DNA from: Alsobacter sp045348435
GTDB taxonomy: Bacteria > Pseudomonadota > Alphaproteobacteria > Rhizobiales > Beijerinckiaceae
Direction: 5' to 3'
Assembly: GCF_045348435.1 (NCBI RefSeq)
Contig: NZ_CP157484.1
Span: forward strand, 3,658,001 to 3,722,000
Length of the DNA stretch: 64,000 bases
Shown one piece after another: positions 53,036-61,214 of the stretch (the first letter of the stretch is position 1; each line of letters opens with the position of its first letter). Under the pieces are notes generated by a model. It saw nothing but the letters and a program-made list of their open reading frames with translations, searched no databases and was not told the DNA's origin. A program made the translations under genes and the position numbers.

Positions 53036-53830
53036 TCACCCCTCGGTCGAGGGCGCGGCCGGTCCGAGCCCCTGGACCTCAGGCCCGTCCGACCGGCGCG
53101 CTGAGCCCAGCGACGGCATCGGGACCAGCATGGAGACCCGCCGGCGGTAATCCGCGTAGGCCTTGCCGAAATACGCCAGCAGATCGCGCTCCTCCAGCTG
53201 GATGCCCACCAGGATGTAGGCCGTGCACACGGCCGCGAACATCAGGTGTCCCGTCGTCATCACCGGCGCCGACCAGAACGCGACGATGAAGCCGAGATAG
53301 ATCGGGTGCCGGACCCAGCGATACAGGTAGGGCGTCCTGAACGCCGCCTGGGCCATGGGCCGCCCCGTCCAGCCGGCGAAGACCTGGCGCAGGCCGAAAA
53401 GCTCGAAATGGCTGATCATGAAGGTGCTCGCGAGCACGATCCCCCAGCCGAGCCAGAAGCCCGCGCGCAGGGCGTCCGCCGTCAACCCATGGGCCTCCCA
53501 GGCCACGCCCGGAAGGGGGCGCCATCCCCAGAACAGCAGCGCCAGCGCCGAGCTGGCGAGGAGAACGAACACGCTCCTCTCGATGGTCGACGGGACGAAC
53601 CGCGTGAACCAGCGCTTGAAGGCGGGCCGCGCCATCACGCTGTGTTGCATCGCAAACAGCGTCAGCAGGGCGAGGTCGACGCCGACGCTGGCGACCGACA
53701 GCTCGGCCGGGCCGTCGTCGATGCCCTTGGGAACCCCAAAGCCGCCCGTGAACCCGACAGCGTACAGGAACACGAGCAGGAAGAATGCGTAACTCAAGAC
53801 GCCGAAACAAAGACGAAGCGTTTTGGTCAT
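53036..53830 (-). CDS. mddA: methanethiol S-methyltransferase-like protein (MddA/NnrU fold)
   Basis: Membrane protein of 264 residues with about six hydrophobic segments, of the isoprenylcysteine-carboxyl-methyltransferase/NnrU fold. Sequence features match MddA, which methylates methanethiol to dimethyl sulfide with SAM: VFLYAVGFTGGFGVPKGIDDGP, LALLTLFAMQHSVMARPAFKRWFTRFVPSTIERSVFVLLASSALALLFWGWRPLP, FMISHFELFGLRQVF, YLYRWVRHPIYLGFIVAFWSAPVMTTGHLMFA, and VGIQLEERDLLAYFGKAYADYRRRVSMLVP. The YR-VRHPIYLG and EERDL motifs form the SAM pocket of this fold. The final 25 residues are polar and specific to this protein. It is monocistronic and has its own terminator. Confidence 0.85.
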   Translation of the reverse strand: MTKTLRLCFGVLSYAFFLLVFLYAVGFTGGFGVPKGIDDGPAELSVASVGVDLALLTLFAMQHSVMARPAFKRWFTRFVPSTIERSVFVLLASSALALLFWGWRPLPGVAWEAHGLTADALRAGFWLGWGIVLASTFMISHFELFGLRQVFAGWTGRPMAQAAFRTPYLYRWVRHPIYLGFIVAFWSAPVMTTGHLMFAAVCTAYILVGIQLEERDLLAYFGKAYADYRRRVSMLVPMPSLGSARRSDGPEVQGLGPAAPSTEG

Positions 53831-54090
53831 GTGACCCTCCCTTGACGAGGAGAGCCTGACGGAGACGCCGGGCCCGCGATGTGCCGCGCGTCACAGCCGT
53901 GGCCCTCCCGGCTCGAGGCGGCCCGGCTTCGATCCCGGTCGAAACTCGTGCTACTCTGCCGTCACACCGTCTTGTCCCGCGCCTCAGGTCGCGCGCGCGA
54001 GCGCCTCGAAACGTCGGCGCGCCGGCCGACGGGCTTTCGGCGGCGGCGCCCGGATGGTCGAGTTGAAGTCGCTCACGCGAGCCGGTCCTC

Positions 54091-55827
54091 ATGAAGTGGC
54101 GACCCCAACGCGGCCTCTTTCGAAAATACCTGGTCGTGCTGTTTGCGGCCGTCGTCATTCCCCTGACGGTGAACGGCGCAAGCGAGGCCTGGCTCGGCTA
54201 TCGCGACCAGAGGGCGCGGCTGGACCAGCTTCTCGGCCTGCAGGCCACGTCGGCGGCGGCCAGGATCGAAGGCTTCCTGGACGGCCTCGCCAGCCAGCTG
54301 GGGTGGCTCGTGCAGCTGCCGTGGAGCGACGAGCCCGACGACCGGCGGCGGACCGACGCGCTGCGCCTCCTGCGCCAGACCCCGGCCGTCGTCAGCCTGA
54401 CCATCGTCGACGGCGCGGGACGCGAGCGCCTCCACGTGTCGCGCATCGGCTTGAACCGGACCGAGAGCCGCGACGACCTCTCCGCCGAGCCCGCCGTCAA
54501 GGGCGCCTTCGCGGCCCGGATCTGGTACGGGGACGTCAGCTACAACCGGGGCTCCGAGCCCTATCTGGCGATGGCGATCGGGGGCAACCGCCGGTCCGTC
54601 GGGGTCGTCGTCGCGGAGGTCAACCTCAAGCTGATCTGGGACGTCATCTCGGCCATCAAGGTCGGCGAGACCGGCTTCGCCTTCGTGCTGGACAGCCCGG
54701 GCCGGCTCATCGCCCATCCGGACATCAGCCTGGTCCTGCGCGGGGCCGACGAGGTCACGCTGGAGCCGTTCCGCGCCATCCGGGCGGCCGTGGGCCGCGC
54801 GGGCGCCGGCTTCGCGACAGGCCGGGACGCCCTGGGGGCGGCCGTGGCGGCCGCGGCGGCCCCGGTGGCGGGCCCGGACTGGACCGTCGTCGTCGAACAG
54901 CCCTTGTCCGAAGCCTTCGGCCCCATCTATGACGCGCTGCGCCGGACGGCCGGCCTGCTCCTGGCCGGCGCGGGCTTCGCGGGCCTGCTCGCCTATGTCC
55001 TGGCGCTCAGGATGACCAAGCCGATCCGGCTTCTCGAACAGGGCGCCGAGCGCATCGGGGCGGCCGATTTCGAGCACCGCATCTCCATAACGTCCGGCGA
55101 CGAGTTCGAGCGCCTGGCGGACCGGTTCAACATCATGGCCGCCGAGCTCGCGGTCTCGCGGGAGCGCGAGGAGCGCATCGCCCGGCTCCGGCGGTTTCTC
55201 GCCCCGCAGGTGGCCGAACTGGTGGACCGGACCGGCGACGACAGCGTCCTCGACGGGCGCCGCACCAATGTGGTGGTCGTCTTCGGCGATCTGCGGGGCT
55301 TCACGGCCTTCTCGGCGCGGTCGTCTCCCGAGGAGGTGATGAGCGTCCTGGCCGAATATTACGAGACGCTGGGCAAGGTCATCACCCGCCACGCGGCGAC
55401 GCTCATCAGCTACTCGGGCGACGGCCTCATGGTCCTCATCAACGCGCCCGTCCCGGTGGACGATCCCGCCCTCCAGGGCGCCGACCTGGCGGTGGAGATG
55501 CAGCGCGACGTCCAGGAGCTGCTCGTCGGCTGGCGGGCCCGCGGCTACCTGATCGGGTTCGGCGTGGGCCTGTGCATGGGCGCCGCCACGGTGGGCCGGA
55601 TCGGGTATGAGAGCCGGCTGGACTACACGGCGATCGGCGCGGTCGTGAACCTGGCCGCCCGGCTCTGCGCCTCGGCCGCCGACCGGGAGATCCTGATGGA
55701 CGCCGCGGTCGCCGACGCCGTGCGCGGCAAGCACGCCGTCGGCGCGCTCGGCGCGCTGCCCATCAAGGGCTATGACGAGGAGGTCGCGGTGTTCCGGATC
55801 GCCATCGGCGAGCCTGCCGCCCGCTGA
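54091..55827 (+). CDS. Cache-HAMP class III adenylate/guanylate cyclase
   Basis: Membrane receptor cyclase of 578 residues. Residues 12-32 form a first membrane helix, then a periplasmic Cache-type sensor domain of about 240 residues (about 35-275) with LTIVDGAGRERLHVSR and GETGFAFVLDSPGRLIAHPDI. A second helix (about 285-305, GLLLAGAGFAGLLAYVLALRM) precedes a HAMP domain (about 306-358). The catalytic domain has VVFGDLRGFTAFSARSSPEE (metal Asp), ISYSGDGLMVLINAP (second metal Asp) and YTAIGAVVNLAARLCASA (ribose/transition-state Asn-Arg). It would make cAMP (or cGMP) in response to an external ligand. No downstream receptor gene is adjacent. Confidence 0.9.
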   Translation: MKWRPQRGLFRKYLVVLFAAVVIPLTVNGASEAWLGYRDQRARLDQLLGLQATSAAARIEGFLDGLASQLGWLVQLPWSDEPDDRRRTDALRLLRQTPAVVSLTIVDGAGRERLHVSRIGLNRTESRDDLSAEPAVKGAFAARIWYGDVSYNRGSEPYLAMAIGGNRRSVGVVVAEVNLKLIWDVISAIKVGETGFAFVLDSPGRLIAHPDISLVLRGADEVTLEPFRAIRAAVGRAGAGFATGRDALGAAVAAAAAPVAGPDWTVVVEQPLSEAFGPIYDALRRTAGLLLAGAGFAGLLAYVLALRMTKPIRLLEQGAERIGAADFEHRISITSGDEFERLADRFNIMAAELAVSREREERIARLRRFLAPQVAELVDRTGDDSVLDGRRTNVVVVFGDLRGFTAFSARSSPEEVMSVLAEYYETLGKVITRHAATLISYSGDGLMVLINAPVPVDDPALQGADLAVEMQRDVQELLVGWRARGYLIGFGVGLCMGAATVGRIGYESRLDYTAIGAVVNLAARLCASAADREILMDAAVADAVRGKHAVGALGALPIKGYDEEVAVFRIAIGEPAAR

Positions 55828-55998
55828 CCTCGTCCGGGCGGGCGCATGCGTCGTCCGGTTGTCGGTGAGCCGGCGCTTCGGGTATCGTGCGGCGGCCTCG
55901 TCGCAATCCAGCCGACCGGAGGACATGACGGTGATGACGGCCGAAGCCAGGGCTGGCGCCCGGACCGCCTCTGACCCCGGCGCCGGAGCCGCAAGACC

Positions 55999-56979
55999 AT
56001 GAACCGGCGCGACGTCCTCCTCCTGGCCGGAGGCGCGGCGGCGCTCACCCTTCCGTCCCGGGCGCAGGCGGCGGCCATGCCGGTCATCGGCTATCTGTGC
56101 CCTGAATCGCCCAAGCTGTTCGCCAGCCGCCTCCAGGCCTTCCGCAAGGGCCTCGCCGAGAGCGGCTTCCTGGAGGGTCGCGACTTCGTCATCGACTACC
56201 GCTGGGCCGAGGGCGACTACGACCGGTTGCCCGCCCTCGCCGCCGAGCTGGCGAGCCGGAAGGTCGCCGTCATCGTCGCCGCCGGGGGCGCGCCCGTCGC
56301 GCTGGCGGCGCGGGCCGCGACCTCGACCGTCACGATCGTCTTCGAGATGGGGGGCGACCCCGTCCAGCTCGGCATCGTCGACAGCCTGGGGCGGCCCGGC
56401 GGCAACATCACCGGCGTCTCCAGCCTCAGCGTGGAAGTCTCCCGCAAGCGCCTGGAGTTCATGCGCGAGCTGATCCCGAACGCCTCCCGGTTCGCGATCG
56501 CCGTCAACCCCACCAGCCCCACCGCGACCTCGCAGGTCGCCAACCTGCACGCGGCCGCCGAGAAGCTGGGCGTGGGCGTCCACGTCCTGAGCGCCAGCCG
56601 GGAGGAGGAGTTCGACGCCGTCTTCGCCGCCGCGGTCCAGCTCGGCGCCGGCGGGCTGGTCTTCACGTCGGATCCCTATTTCGCCTTCCGCAGCGATCAG
56701 CTCGCCGCCTCGGCCGTGCGCCACGCCATGCCGGCGGTGACGCAATCGCGCGACTTTCCGCTCGCGGGCGGCCTGATGAGCTATGGGGGCGACTTCACGC
56801 AGTCCCACCGGCGCGCCGGCGGCTATGTGGGGCAGATCCTGAACGGCGCCAAGCCGACCGACCTGCCGGTCCAGCTCGTCACCAAGGTGGAGCTCTTCGT
56901 CAACGTGAAGGCGGCCGAGAAGCTGGGGCTCGCCTTCCCGCCCTCGATCATCAGCGGCGCCGACGACGTGGTCGAATGA
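55999..56979 (+). CDS. ABC-type substrate-binding protein, ABC_sub_bind family
   Basis: Predicted exported binding protein of 326 residues. Tat-like signal MNRRDVLLLAGGAAALTLPSRAQAA (RRD then hydrophobic stretch). Two Rossmann-like lobes show IGYLCPESPKLFASRLQAFRKGLAESGFLEGRDFVIDYRWAEGDYDRLPALAAELASRKVAVIVAAGG, VFEMGGDPVQLGIVDSLGRPGGNITGVSSLSVEVSRKRLEFMREL, and a final PPSIISGADDVVE. This matches Pfam ABC_sub_bind (TrpX-like) proteins. No permease or ATPase lies next to it, so it is either an orphan binding protein or a sensor component linked to the cyclase. Confidence 0.88.
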   Translation: MNRRDVLLLAGGAAALTLPSRAQAAAMPVIGYLCPESPKLFASRLQAFRKGLAESGFLEGRDFVIDYRWAEGDYDRLPALAAELASRKVAVIVAAGGAPVALAARAATSTVTIVFEMGGDPVQLGIVDSLGRPGGNITGVSSLSVEVSRKRLEFMRELIPNASRFAIAVNPTSPTATSQVANLHAAAEKLGVGVHVLSASREEEFDAVFAAAVQLGAGGLVFTSDPYFAFRSDQLAASAVRHAMPAVTQSRDFPLAGGLMSYGGDFTQSHRRAGGYVGQILNGAKPTDLPVQLVTKVELFVNVKAAEKLGLAFPPSIISGADDVVE

Positions 56980-57070
56980 GACCATCGCAGGCGCGGCCGC
57001 GTCCCCCACTCTCCGGTTTCGTCGGCGCCCGCGCCATGCCACGATCCGCGCCCCACCGGAGACGCGCCGC

Positions 57071-57739
57071 ATGACCGACGAGCCGACCTACGAACTATTC
57101 TCCTTCTGGCGATCCTCCGCCACCTACCGGGTGCGCGTCGCCCTGGCGCTGAAGGGGCTTTCGGCCCGCGAGCGCAACGTCGATCTCGACGCCGGCGAGC
57201 AGCGCGGCGCGGACTTCCTGCGGGTGAACCCGATGGGCGCCATCCCGGCGCTCGTGCAGGCGGGCGGGCCGACGATCACGCAGTCGCTGGCCATCCTGGA
57301 ATATCTCGACGAAACCCATCCGCAGCCCGCCTTGCTGCCGGCCGATCCGGTCGGACGCGCGCGGGTGCGCTCCATTGCGGCGGGGCTCACCTCCGACACC
57401 CATCCGCTGATCACGCCGCGCATCCGGCGCTATCTCACCACCCAGGGCGGCTTCGACGACGCGGCCTGGCGGCGCTGGCAGATCCAGTGGTTCTCCACCG
57501 GCCTGCAGGCCCTGGAGGCGCGCCTCGGCGCCGAGGCCCAGACGGGCGCCTATTGCCACGGCGACAGCGTCACCATGGCCGATATCTGCCTCGCCAGCAT
57601 CGTGGCGGTGATGCGGGTGTTCAAGATCGAGGTCCCCGACATCCCCACCGTGGACGCCATCATGGCGCGCTGCGAGGCGCACGAGGCCTTCGCGCGGGCC
57701 CATCCGTTGCGCCAGGCGGGCGCGCCCCGGCCGGCGTGA
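57071..57739 (+). CDS. maiA: glutathione S-transferase zeta class (maleylacetoacetate isomerase-like)
   Basis: Cytosolic GST of 222 residues. The N-terminal thioredoxin-like domain has SSATYRVRVALALKGLS where the zeta class usually reads SSCSWRVR; here the Cys is replaced by Ala. Other features are NPMGAIPALVQAGGPTITQSLAILEYLDETHPQPALLP and the helical C-domain with YCHGDSVTMADICLASIVA. Zeta-class enzymes isomerise maleylacetoacetate to fumarylacetoacetate in tyrosine breakdown with glutathione. No homogentisate or fumarylacetoacetase genes are adjacent, so the symbol is tentative. Confidence 0.83.
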   Translation: MTDEPTYELFSFWRSSATYRVRVALALKGLSARERNVDLDAGEQRGADFLRVNPMGAIPALVQAGGPTITQSLAILEYLDETHPQPALLPADPVGRARVRSIAAGLTSDTHPLITPRIRRYLTTQGGFDDAAWRRWQIQWFSTGLQALEARLGAEAQTGAYCHGDSVTMADICLASIVAVMRVFKIEVPDIPTVDAIMARCEAHEAFARAHPLRQAGAPRPA

Positions 57740-57784
57740 CGGCGGCGGGCGCAAGGCCCGCCGCGCGCCGTCGTCGAAACCCGC

Positions 57785-58567
57785 CTACATCGCCGGCATG
57801 ACGGCGATGTCGGTCACCGCGCCGCCGAGGCCCGAGATCTTGCCCACCGGCGTCGCCTTGCCGGTGGCGAGGTCCACCTTGTGCAGCGTGTCGTCGGCCA
57901 TCAGCCAGCCCTCGTTGGAGCCGCCCTCGCCCGCCGCGATGTCGAACGCGTAGGCCGCGCCCTTGACGCCGAGCTTGCCGACCGCGCCGAGCACGCCGTC
58001 ATTGGGCGGGGCCTGCTTGAGCAAGCCGCCGATGGTCGCGTCGATGTCGTAGAGGGTGGTCTCCTTCGCGCCCTTCATGGCGTTGGTGTAGGCGCCGGCC
58101 ACCACCTTGGGCGTCTCGCCCTTGTGCATGTCCGCCTCGGCGAATTTCAGCTTGCCGTCGGTCGTCACCTTGCCGTCGTCGACATTGGCGCGCAGGTTGG
58201 CGCCGTCGGCGCCGATCACGCGCAGGCGGTCGGCCACGGGGTTGAAGTCCACCGTGGCGGCCACGCCCGCCGGGAGCATCGCGTCGAGCTTGGATTTCAT
58301 CGTCGCCTTGCCGGTGGCGGGATCGATCGTCACCACCGCGCCGGTGGAGACCAGGCCGTAGAGCATGCCGTCGGCCGGGCGCACGTCGATGCCCAGCACC
58401 GTGCCGTCCACGCCGGAGATCTTCATCGCCTTGCCGGCCTTCATCGCCTTGGCGTCGACCATCGCCAGCATGTTGTCGCCCATCAGGGCCGCGACCGTCT
58501 GAGCCTGCGCGCCGCTCGCCGTCGCCAGTCCGCCGGCCAGCGCCAGCGCCATCATGGATGTCTTCAT
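57785..58567 (-). CDS. secreted DUF4394-domain beta-propeller-like protein
   Basis: Exported protein of 260 residues with signal peptide MKTSMMALALAGGLATASGAQAQ. The mature chain is a series of beta-rich repeats typical of DUF4394: GIDVRPADGMLYGLVSTGAVVTIDPATGKAT, VDFNPVADRLRVIGADGANLRANVDDGKVTTDGKL, TLYDIDATIGGLLKQAPPNDGVLGAVGKLG, and AAGEGGSNEGWLMADDTLHKVDLATGKATPVGKI. It is rich in Met, Lys and Ala near the N-terminus. It is divergent from an ECF sigma factor gene, 146 bases away, and is a good candidate target of that sigma factor. Molecular function unknown. Confidence 0.85.
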   Translation of the reverse strand: MKTSMMALALAGGLATASGAQAQTVAALMGDNMLAMVDAKAMKAGKAMKISGVDGTVLGIDVRPADGMLYGLVSTGAVVTIDPATGKATMKSKLDAMLPAGVAATVDFNPVADRLRVIGADGANLRANVDDGKVTTDGKLKFAEADMHKGETPKVVAGAYTNAMKGAKETTLYDIDATIGGLLKQAPPNDGVLGAVGKLGVKGAAYAFDIAAGEGGSNEGWLMADDTLHKVDLATGKATPVGKISGLGGAVTDIAVMPAM

Positions 58568-58713
58568 CGCCGTTCTCCCTCGGCCGATCCCGTCGGCCTT
58601 GCGGTGCGGCTACACGCGGGCCGGGCGCGCGGATGCAGCGGGGACGCGATTTATTTTCGCCTCGACCGCCCGCGCACGCATCCGGCGAGGCCCGCCGCGT
58701 GTATGCAGGAGGC

Positions 58714-59316
58714 ATGCAGCTCGATCCAGCGCCCGGCGGGGCCGCCGCCCTGCGCCCGCCGCCCCTCCCGCATCCCGGCGACGCGTTCGACGCGGCGGCG
58801 GCCCTGCGCGGCTGCGCCGGCGGCGACCGCGCCGCCCTGCGGGCGCTCTACGACGCCTTCGCGCCGCGCATGCTGGGCGTGGCGATGCGCCTCCTGCGCC
58901 GGCGCGACCTGGCCGAGGAGGTGGTGCACGACGCCTTCATGCGCATCTGGGAGAAGGCGGCGAGCTACGACCCCGCCCGCGGCGAGCCCGCGACCTGGAT
59001 CTTCACCATCCTGCGCCGCCTCGCCCTCAACGTGCTGCGCGGCGAGGCCCGCACCGATCTCGTCGAGGACTACGACCGCCTCGACGTCGCCTCCGACGAG
59101 GCCGACGCGGAGGCCGTGGTGTCGGCCCTCTCGGACGCGGACGCGCTGCGCCGCTGCCTGGAGCGGCTGGAGCCGCTGCGCCGCCACGCCATCGTGCTGG
59201 CCTACACGCGCGGATTGACCCACGGCGAGCTGGCCGGGCGCCTCGGCGTGCCGCTCGGCACCGTGAAGTCGTGGATCCGCCGCAGCCTCGCGGCCCTGCG
59301 GGAGTGCATGGCGTGA
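58714..59316 (+). CDS. ECF-family RNA polymerase sigma factor
   Basis: Sigma-70 family protein of 200 residues. Region 2 has LRALYDAFAPRMLGVAMRLLRRRDLAEEVVHDAFMRIWEKAASYDPARGEPATWIFTILRRLALNVLR. Region 4 has LRRHAIVLAYTRGLTHGELAGRLGVPLGTVKSWIRRSLAALREC. The start at 58714 has AGGAGG just upstream. The stop overlaps the anti-sigma gene's GTG, so the two are translationally coupled. It resembles the ECF sigma K group that pairs with RskA-type anti-sigma factors. It probably controls itself and the divergent DUF4394 gene. Confidence 0.93.
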   Translation: MQLDPAPGGAAALRPPPLPHPGDAFDAAAALRGCAGGDRAALRALYDAFAPRMLGVAMRLLRRRDLAEEVVHDAFMRIWEKAASYDPARGEPATWIFTILRRLALNVLRGEARTDLVEDYDRLDVASDEADAEAVVSALSDADALRRCLERLEPLRRHAIVLAYTRGLTHGELAGRLGVPLGTVKSWIRRSLAALRECMA

Positions 59317-60059
59317 CCCCGGCCCGCACCGACGACCTCGACGGCCTCGCCGCCGAATACGCGCTCGGCCTCCCGACGGGCGAGGACCTCGCCCGCTGCG
59401 AGCGCCTCGCCGCCGAGGACGCCGGCTTCGCCGCCGCCGTCGAGGCCTGGCGCGAACGCCTCGCCGGGATGGACCGCGCCGCCCCCGCGCTCGCCCCGCC
59501 CGAAGCCCTGTGGAGCCGCATCGAGGCCAGCCTTACGGCGACCGCCCCCTCCCCTGCGCCCCGCCCCGCCGCCGCGCGGCCCGCGGCGGCGCCGCCCGAC
59601 CCGTGGTGGCGCGCCTTGTGGGGCGACCTGCGCGTCTGGCGCGGCGTCGGCCTCGCCGGCGCGGCGGCCGCGCTCGTCCTGGCGCTGGCCCTGGGCGCAG
59701 CCCTGCGCGAAAGCCGCCGCGCGCCCGTGCTGGTCGCCATCCTGCTCGGCGAGGCGGACCGGCCCGCCGCCATCGTCAACGCCTTCGCGGACGGCCGCAC
59801 CGAGCTCGTGCCGCTGAACGCGATCGCGGCGCCGCCCGGCCGCTCGCTGCAGGTCTGGACGCTGTGGGACCGCGCCCGCGGCCCCGTCTCGGTCGGCCTG
59901 CTGGACGCGCTGCGCAGCGTCGACCTCGCCGTGAAAGGCCTGCCCGCCCCCGCCCGCGACCAGCTCTACGAGGTCACCCTGGAGCCGGCCGGCGGCTCGC
60001 CCACGGGCCGGCCCACCGGCCCCGTGCTGATGAAGGGCCTCGCCGCCCAGGCGCTCTGA
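59313..60059 (+). CDS. anti-sigma factor, RskA-like
   Basis: Membrane anti-sigma protein of 248 residues with GTG start overlapping the sigma gene stop. The N-terminal cytoplasmic part (about 1-110) has LAAEYALGLPTGEDLARCERLAAEDAGFAAAVEAWRERLAGMD, the anti-sigma helical region, followed by a Pro/Ala-rich linker. A single membrane helix is at about 120-142 (VGLAGAAAALVLALALGAAL). The periplasmic domain has LVAILLGEADRPAAIVNAFADGRTELVPLNAIAAPPGRSLQVWTLWDRARGPVSVGLLDALRS, matching RskA C-terminal domains. It likely holds the ECF factor inactive until a periplasmic signal triggers its release. Confidence 0.88.
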   Translation: MTPARTDDLDGLAAEYALGLPTGEDLARCERLAAEDAGFAAAVEAWRERLAGMDRAAPALAPPEALWSRIEASLTATAPSPAPRPAAARPAAAPPDPWWRALWGDLRVWRGVGLAGAAAALVLALALGAALRESRRAPVLVAILLGEADRPAAIVNAFADGRTELVPLNAIAAPPGRSLQVWTLWDRARGPVSVGLLDALRSVDLAVKGLPAPARDQLYEVTLEPAGGSPTGRPTGPVLMKGLAAQAL

Positions 60060-60461
60060 GCCCGCGACGTCGCGCCCCCGTGGGGCCGAGCTGAACGCCT
60101 GCAACCAAGGCGCTATCCCCCTCGCGCTGCGCCTGCGCCGACGAGAGGTGCGCACCGTCATCGCAGCCGGCGGCCGCGACGAGGTCGCCCCCCGGCGCCG
60201 CCACGCCCTCTGGCCCGCCCGCCGCCTCCCCCACAGCGCCGGCCTCGTCCTGGGAGAGGTGGGCCGCCTCCCCACCACGTCTGCCCCGCCGTCATCGCCG
60301 CGGCGCTGGAGAGCGGGCAGGATGGCGGGGGGTAGGTCGGGTGACTTAGGGGGAGCAGATTGCGCCGCGATCTCATTCCTCGGCAAAGACAAAAGATGGA
60401 GAAATAACATCGGCAAAATTTTGTTAAGCATATATTTTTATGTTTGCTCCGGGAGGCCTGA
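60060..60461. other. intergenic region leading into an AT-richer insert
   Basis: A 402-base stretch without a convincing gene. Its first 290 bases are GC-rich like the neighbours; short open frames on both strands have no recognisable protein features. From about 60355 the composition shifts abruptly to AT-rich, with runs such as AAAATTTTGTTAAG and TATATTTTTATG just before the DUF5131 gene. This marks the left boundary of the island, and the second part probably contains that gene's promoter. No repeat or att site is obvious. Confidence 0.5.
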
Positions 60462-61214
60462 ATGGGCGAAACATCAATCGAATGGACCGACGCAACCTGG
60501 AATCCAGTTGCGGGGTGCACAATTATGTCTGCTGGTTGCACCAACTGCTACGCCATGCGAATGGCGGCCAGACTCGAGGCTATGGGCGTAGAAAAGTATG
60601 CCGCCTTGACACGCAGGACCGGCAAGCGAGCCGTGTGGACGGGGCGCGTGTCACTGGATGAAAAGGCGCTCTCGATTCCAGGCAATTGGACTAAGCCCCG
60701 CAGGGTCTTTGTAAATTCGATGTCAGATCTTTTTCAAGAAAAAGTGCCTGCCGCTTTCGTGACTCGAATATGGGAGATCATGGCCCAAACACCACGGCAT
60801 ACCTATCAGATATTGACCAAGCGGCCAGACCGAATGGCTGACCTACTTAAGACGAACATACTCCCTGTTTTGCCGCATGTATGGCTAGGGACTAGCGTTG
60901 AGGACGCTTCTGTATTATTTCGCCTAGAAGATCTACGCCGCGTTCCTGCTGCAGTGCGTTTCGTATCATTCGAGCCTTTGATAGGGTCTGTTTCAGGCGC
61001 TGATCTCGCTCAGATCGACTGGGCGATCGTCGGCGGCGAGTCAGGGCCGCGGGCCCGGCAGATGGACCCGATCTGGGTAGATGAAGTGAAAGAGCTCTGC
61101 GATAAAGCCGGAGCAGCATTTTTCTTTAAACAATGGGGCGGCCGAAACAAAAAAGCTGCCGGACGTACTTACCGCGGCAGGACTTGGGACTCTCTGCCCG
61201 AGTTAAGAATATAG
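60462..61214 (+). CDS. Gp37/Gp68-like three-Cys-motif protein (DUF5131)
   Basis: Protein of 250 residues of the phage Gp37/Gp68 (DUF5131) family. The hallmark three-Cys motif is C19-x6-C26-x2-C29 in WNPVAGCTIMSAGCTNCYAM. Other family blocks are FVNSMSDLFQEKVP, YQILTKRPDRM, VWLGTSVEDA, VRFVSFEPLIG, IVGGESGPRARQMDP and FFKQWGG. Clustered cysteines with a TIM-barrel-like pattern suggest an Fe-S, radical-SAM-like enzyme, but the spacing is CX6CX2C, not the usual CX3CX2C. The reaction is unknown. A GGGAGG site precedes the start. Its 3' end overlaps the convergent tcmP gene by 46 bases. Codon and base use are much more AT-rich than surrounding genes, suggesting lateral transfer. Confidence 0.9.
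   Translation: MGETSIEWTDATWNPVAGCTIMSAGCTNCYAMRMAARLEAMGVEKYAALTRRTGKRAVWTGRVSLDEKALSIPGNWTKPRRVFVNSMSDLFQEKVPAAFVTRIWEIMAQTPRHTYQILTKRPDRMADLLKTNILPVLPHVWLGTSVEDASVLFRLEDLRRVPAAVRFVSFEPLIGSVSGADLAQIDWAIVGGESGPRARQMDPIWVDEVKELCDKAGAAFFFKQWGGRNKKAAGRTYRGRTWDSLPELRI

Noticed and set aside
54073..57072. A 999-codon minus-strand open frame
   Set aside because: It lies opposite the cyclase and binding-protein genes, whose motifs are clear. The frame has the repetitive RRGDG/AEHR composition of an antisense shadow.
60148..60591. Plus-strand frame of 147 codons before the DUF5131 gene
   Set aside because: It crosses the base-composition boundary, has no recognised motif, and runs into the DUF5131 gene in another frame.
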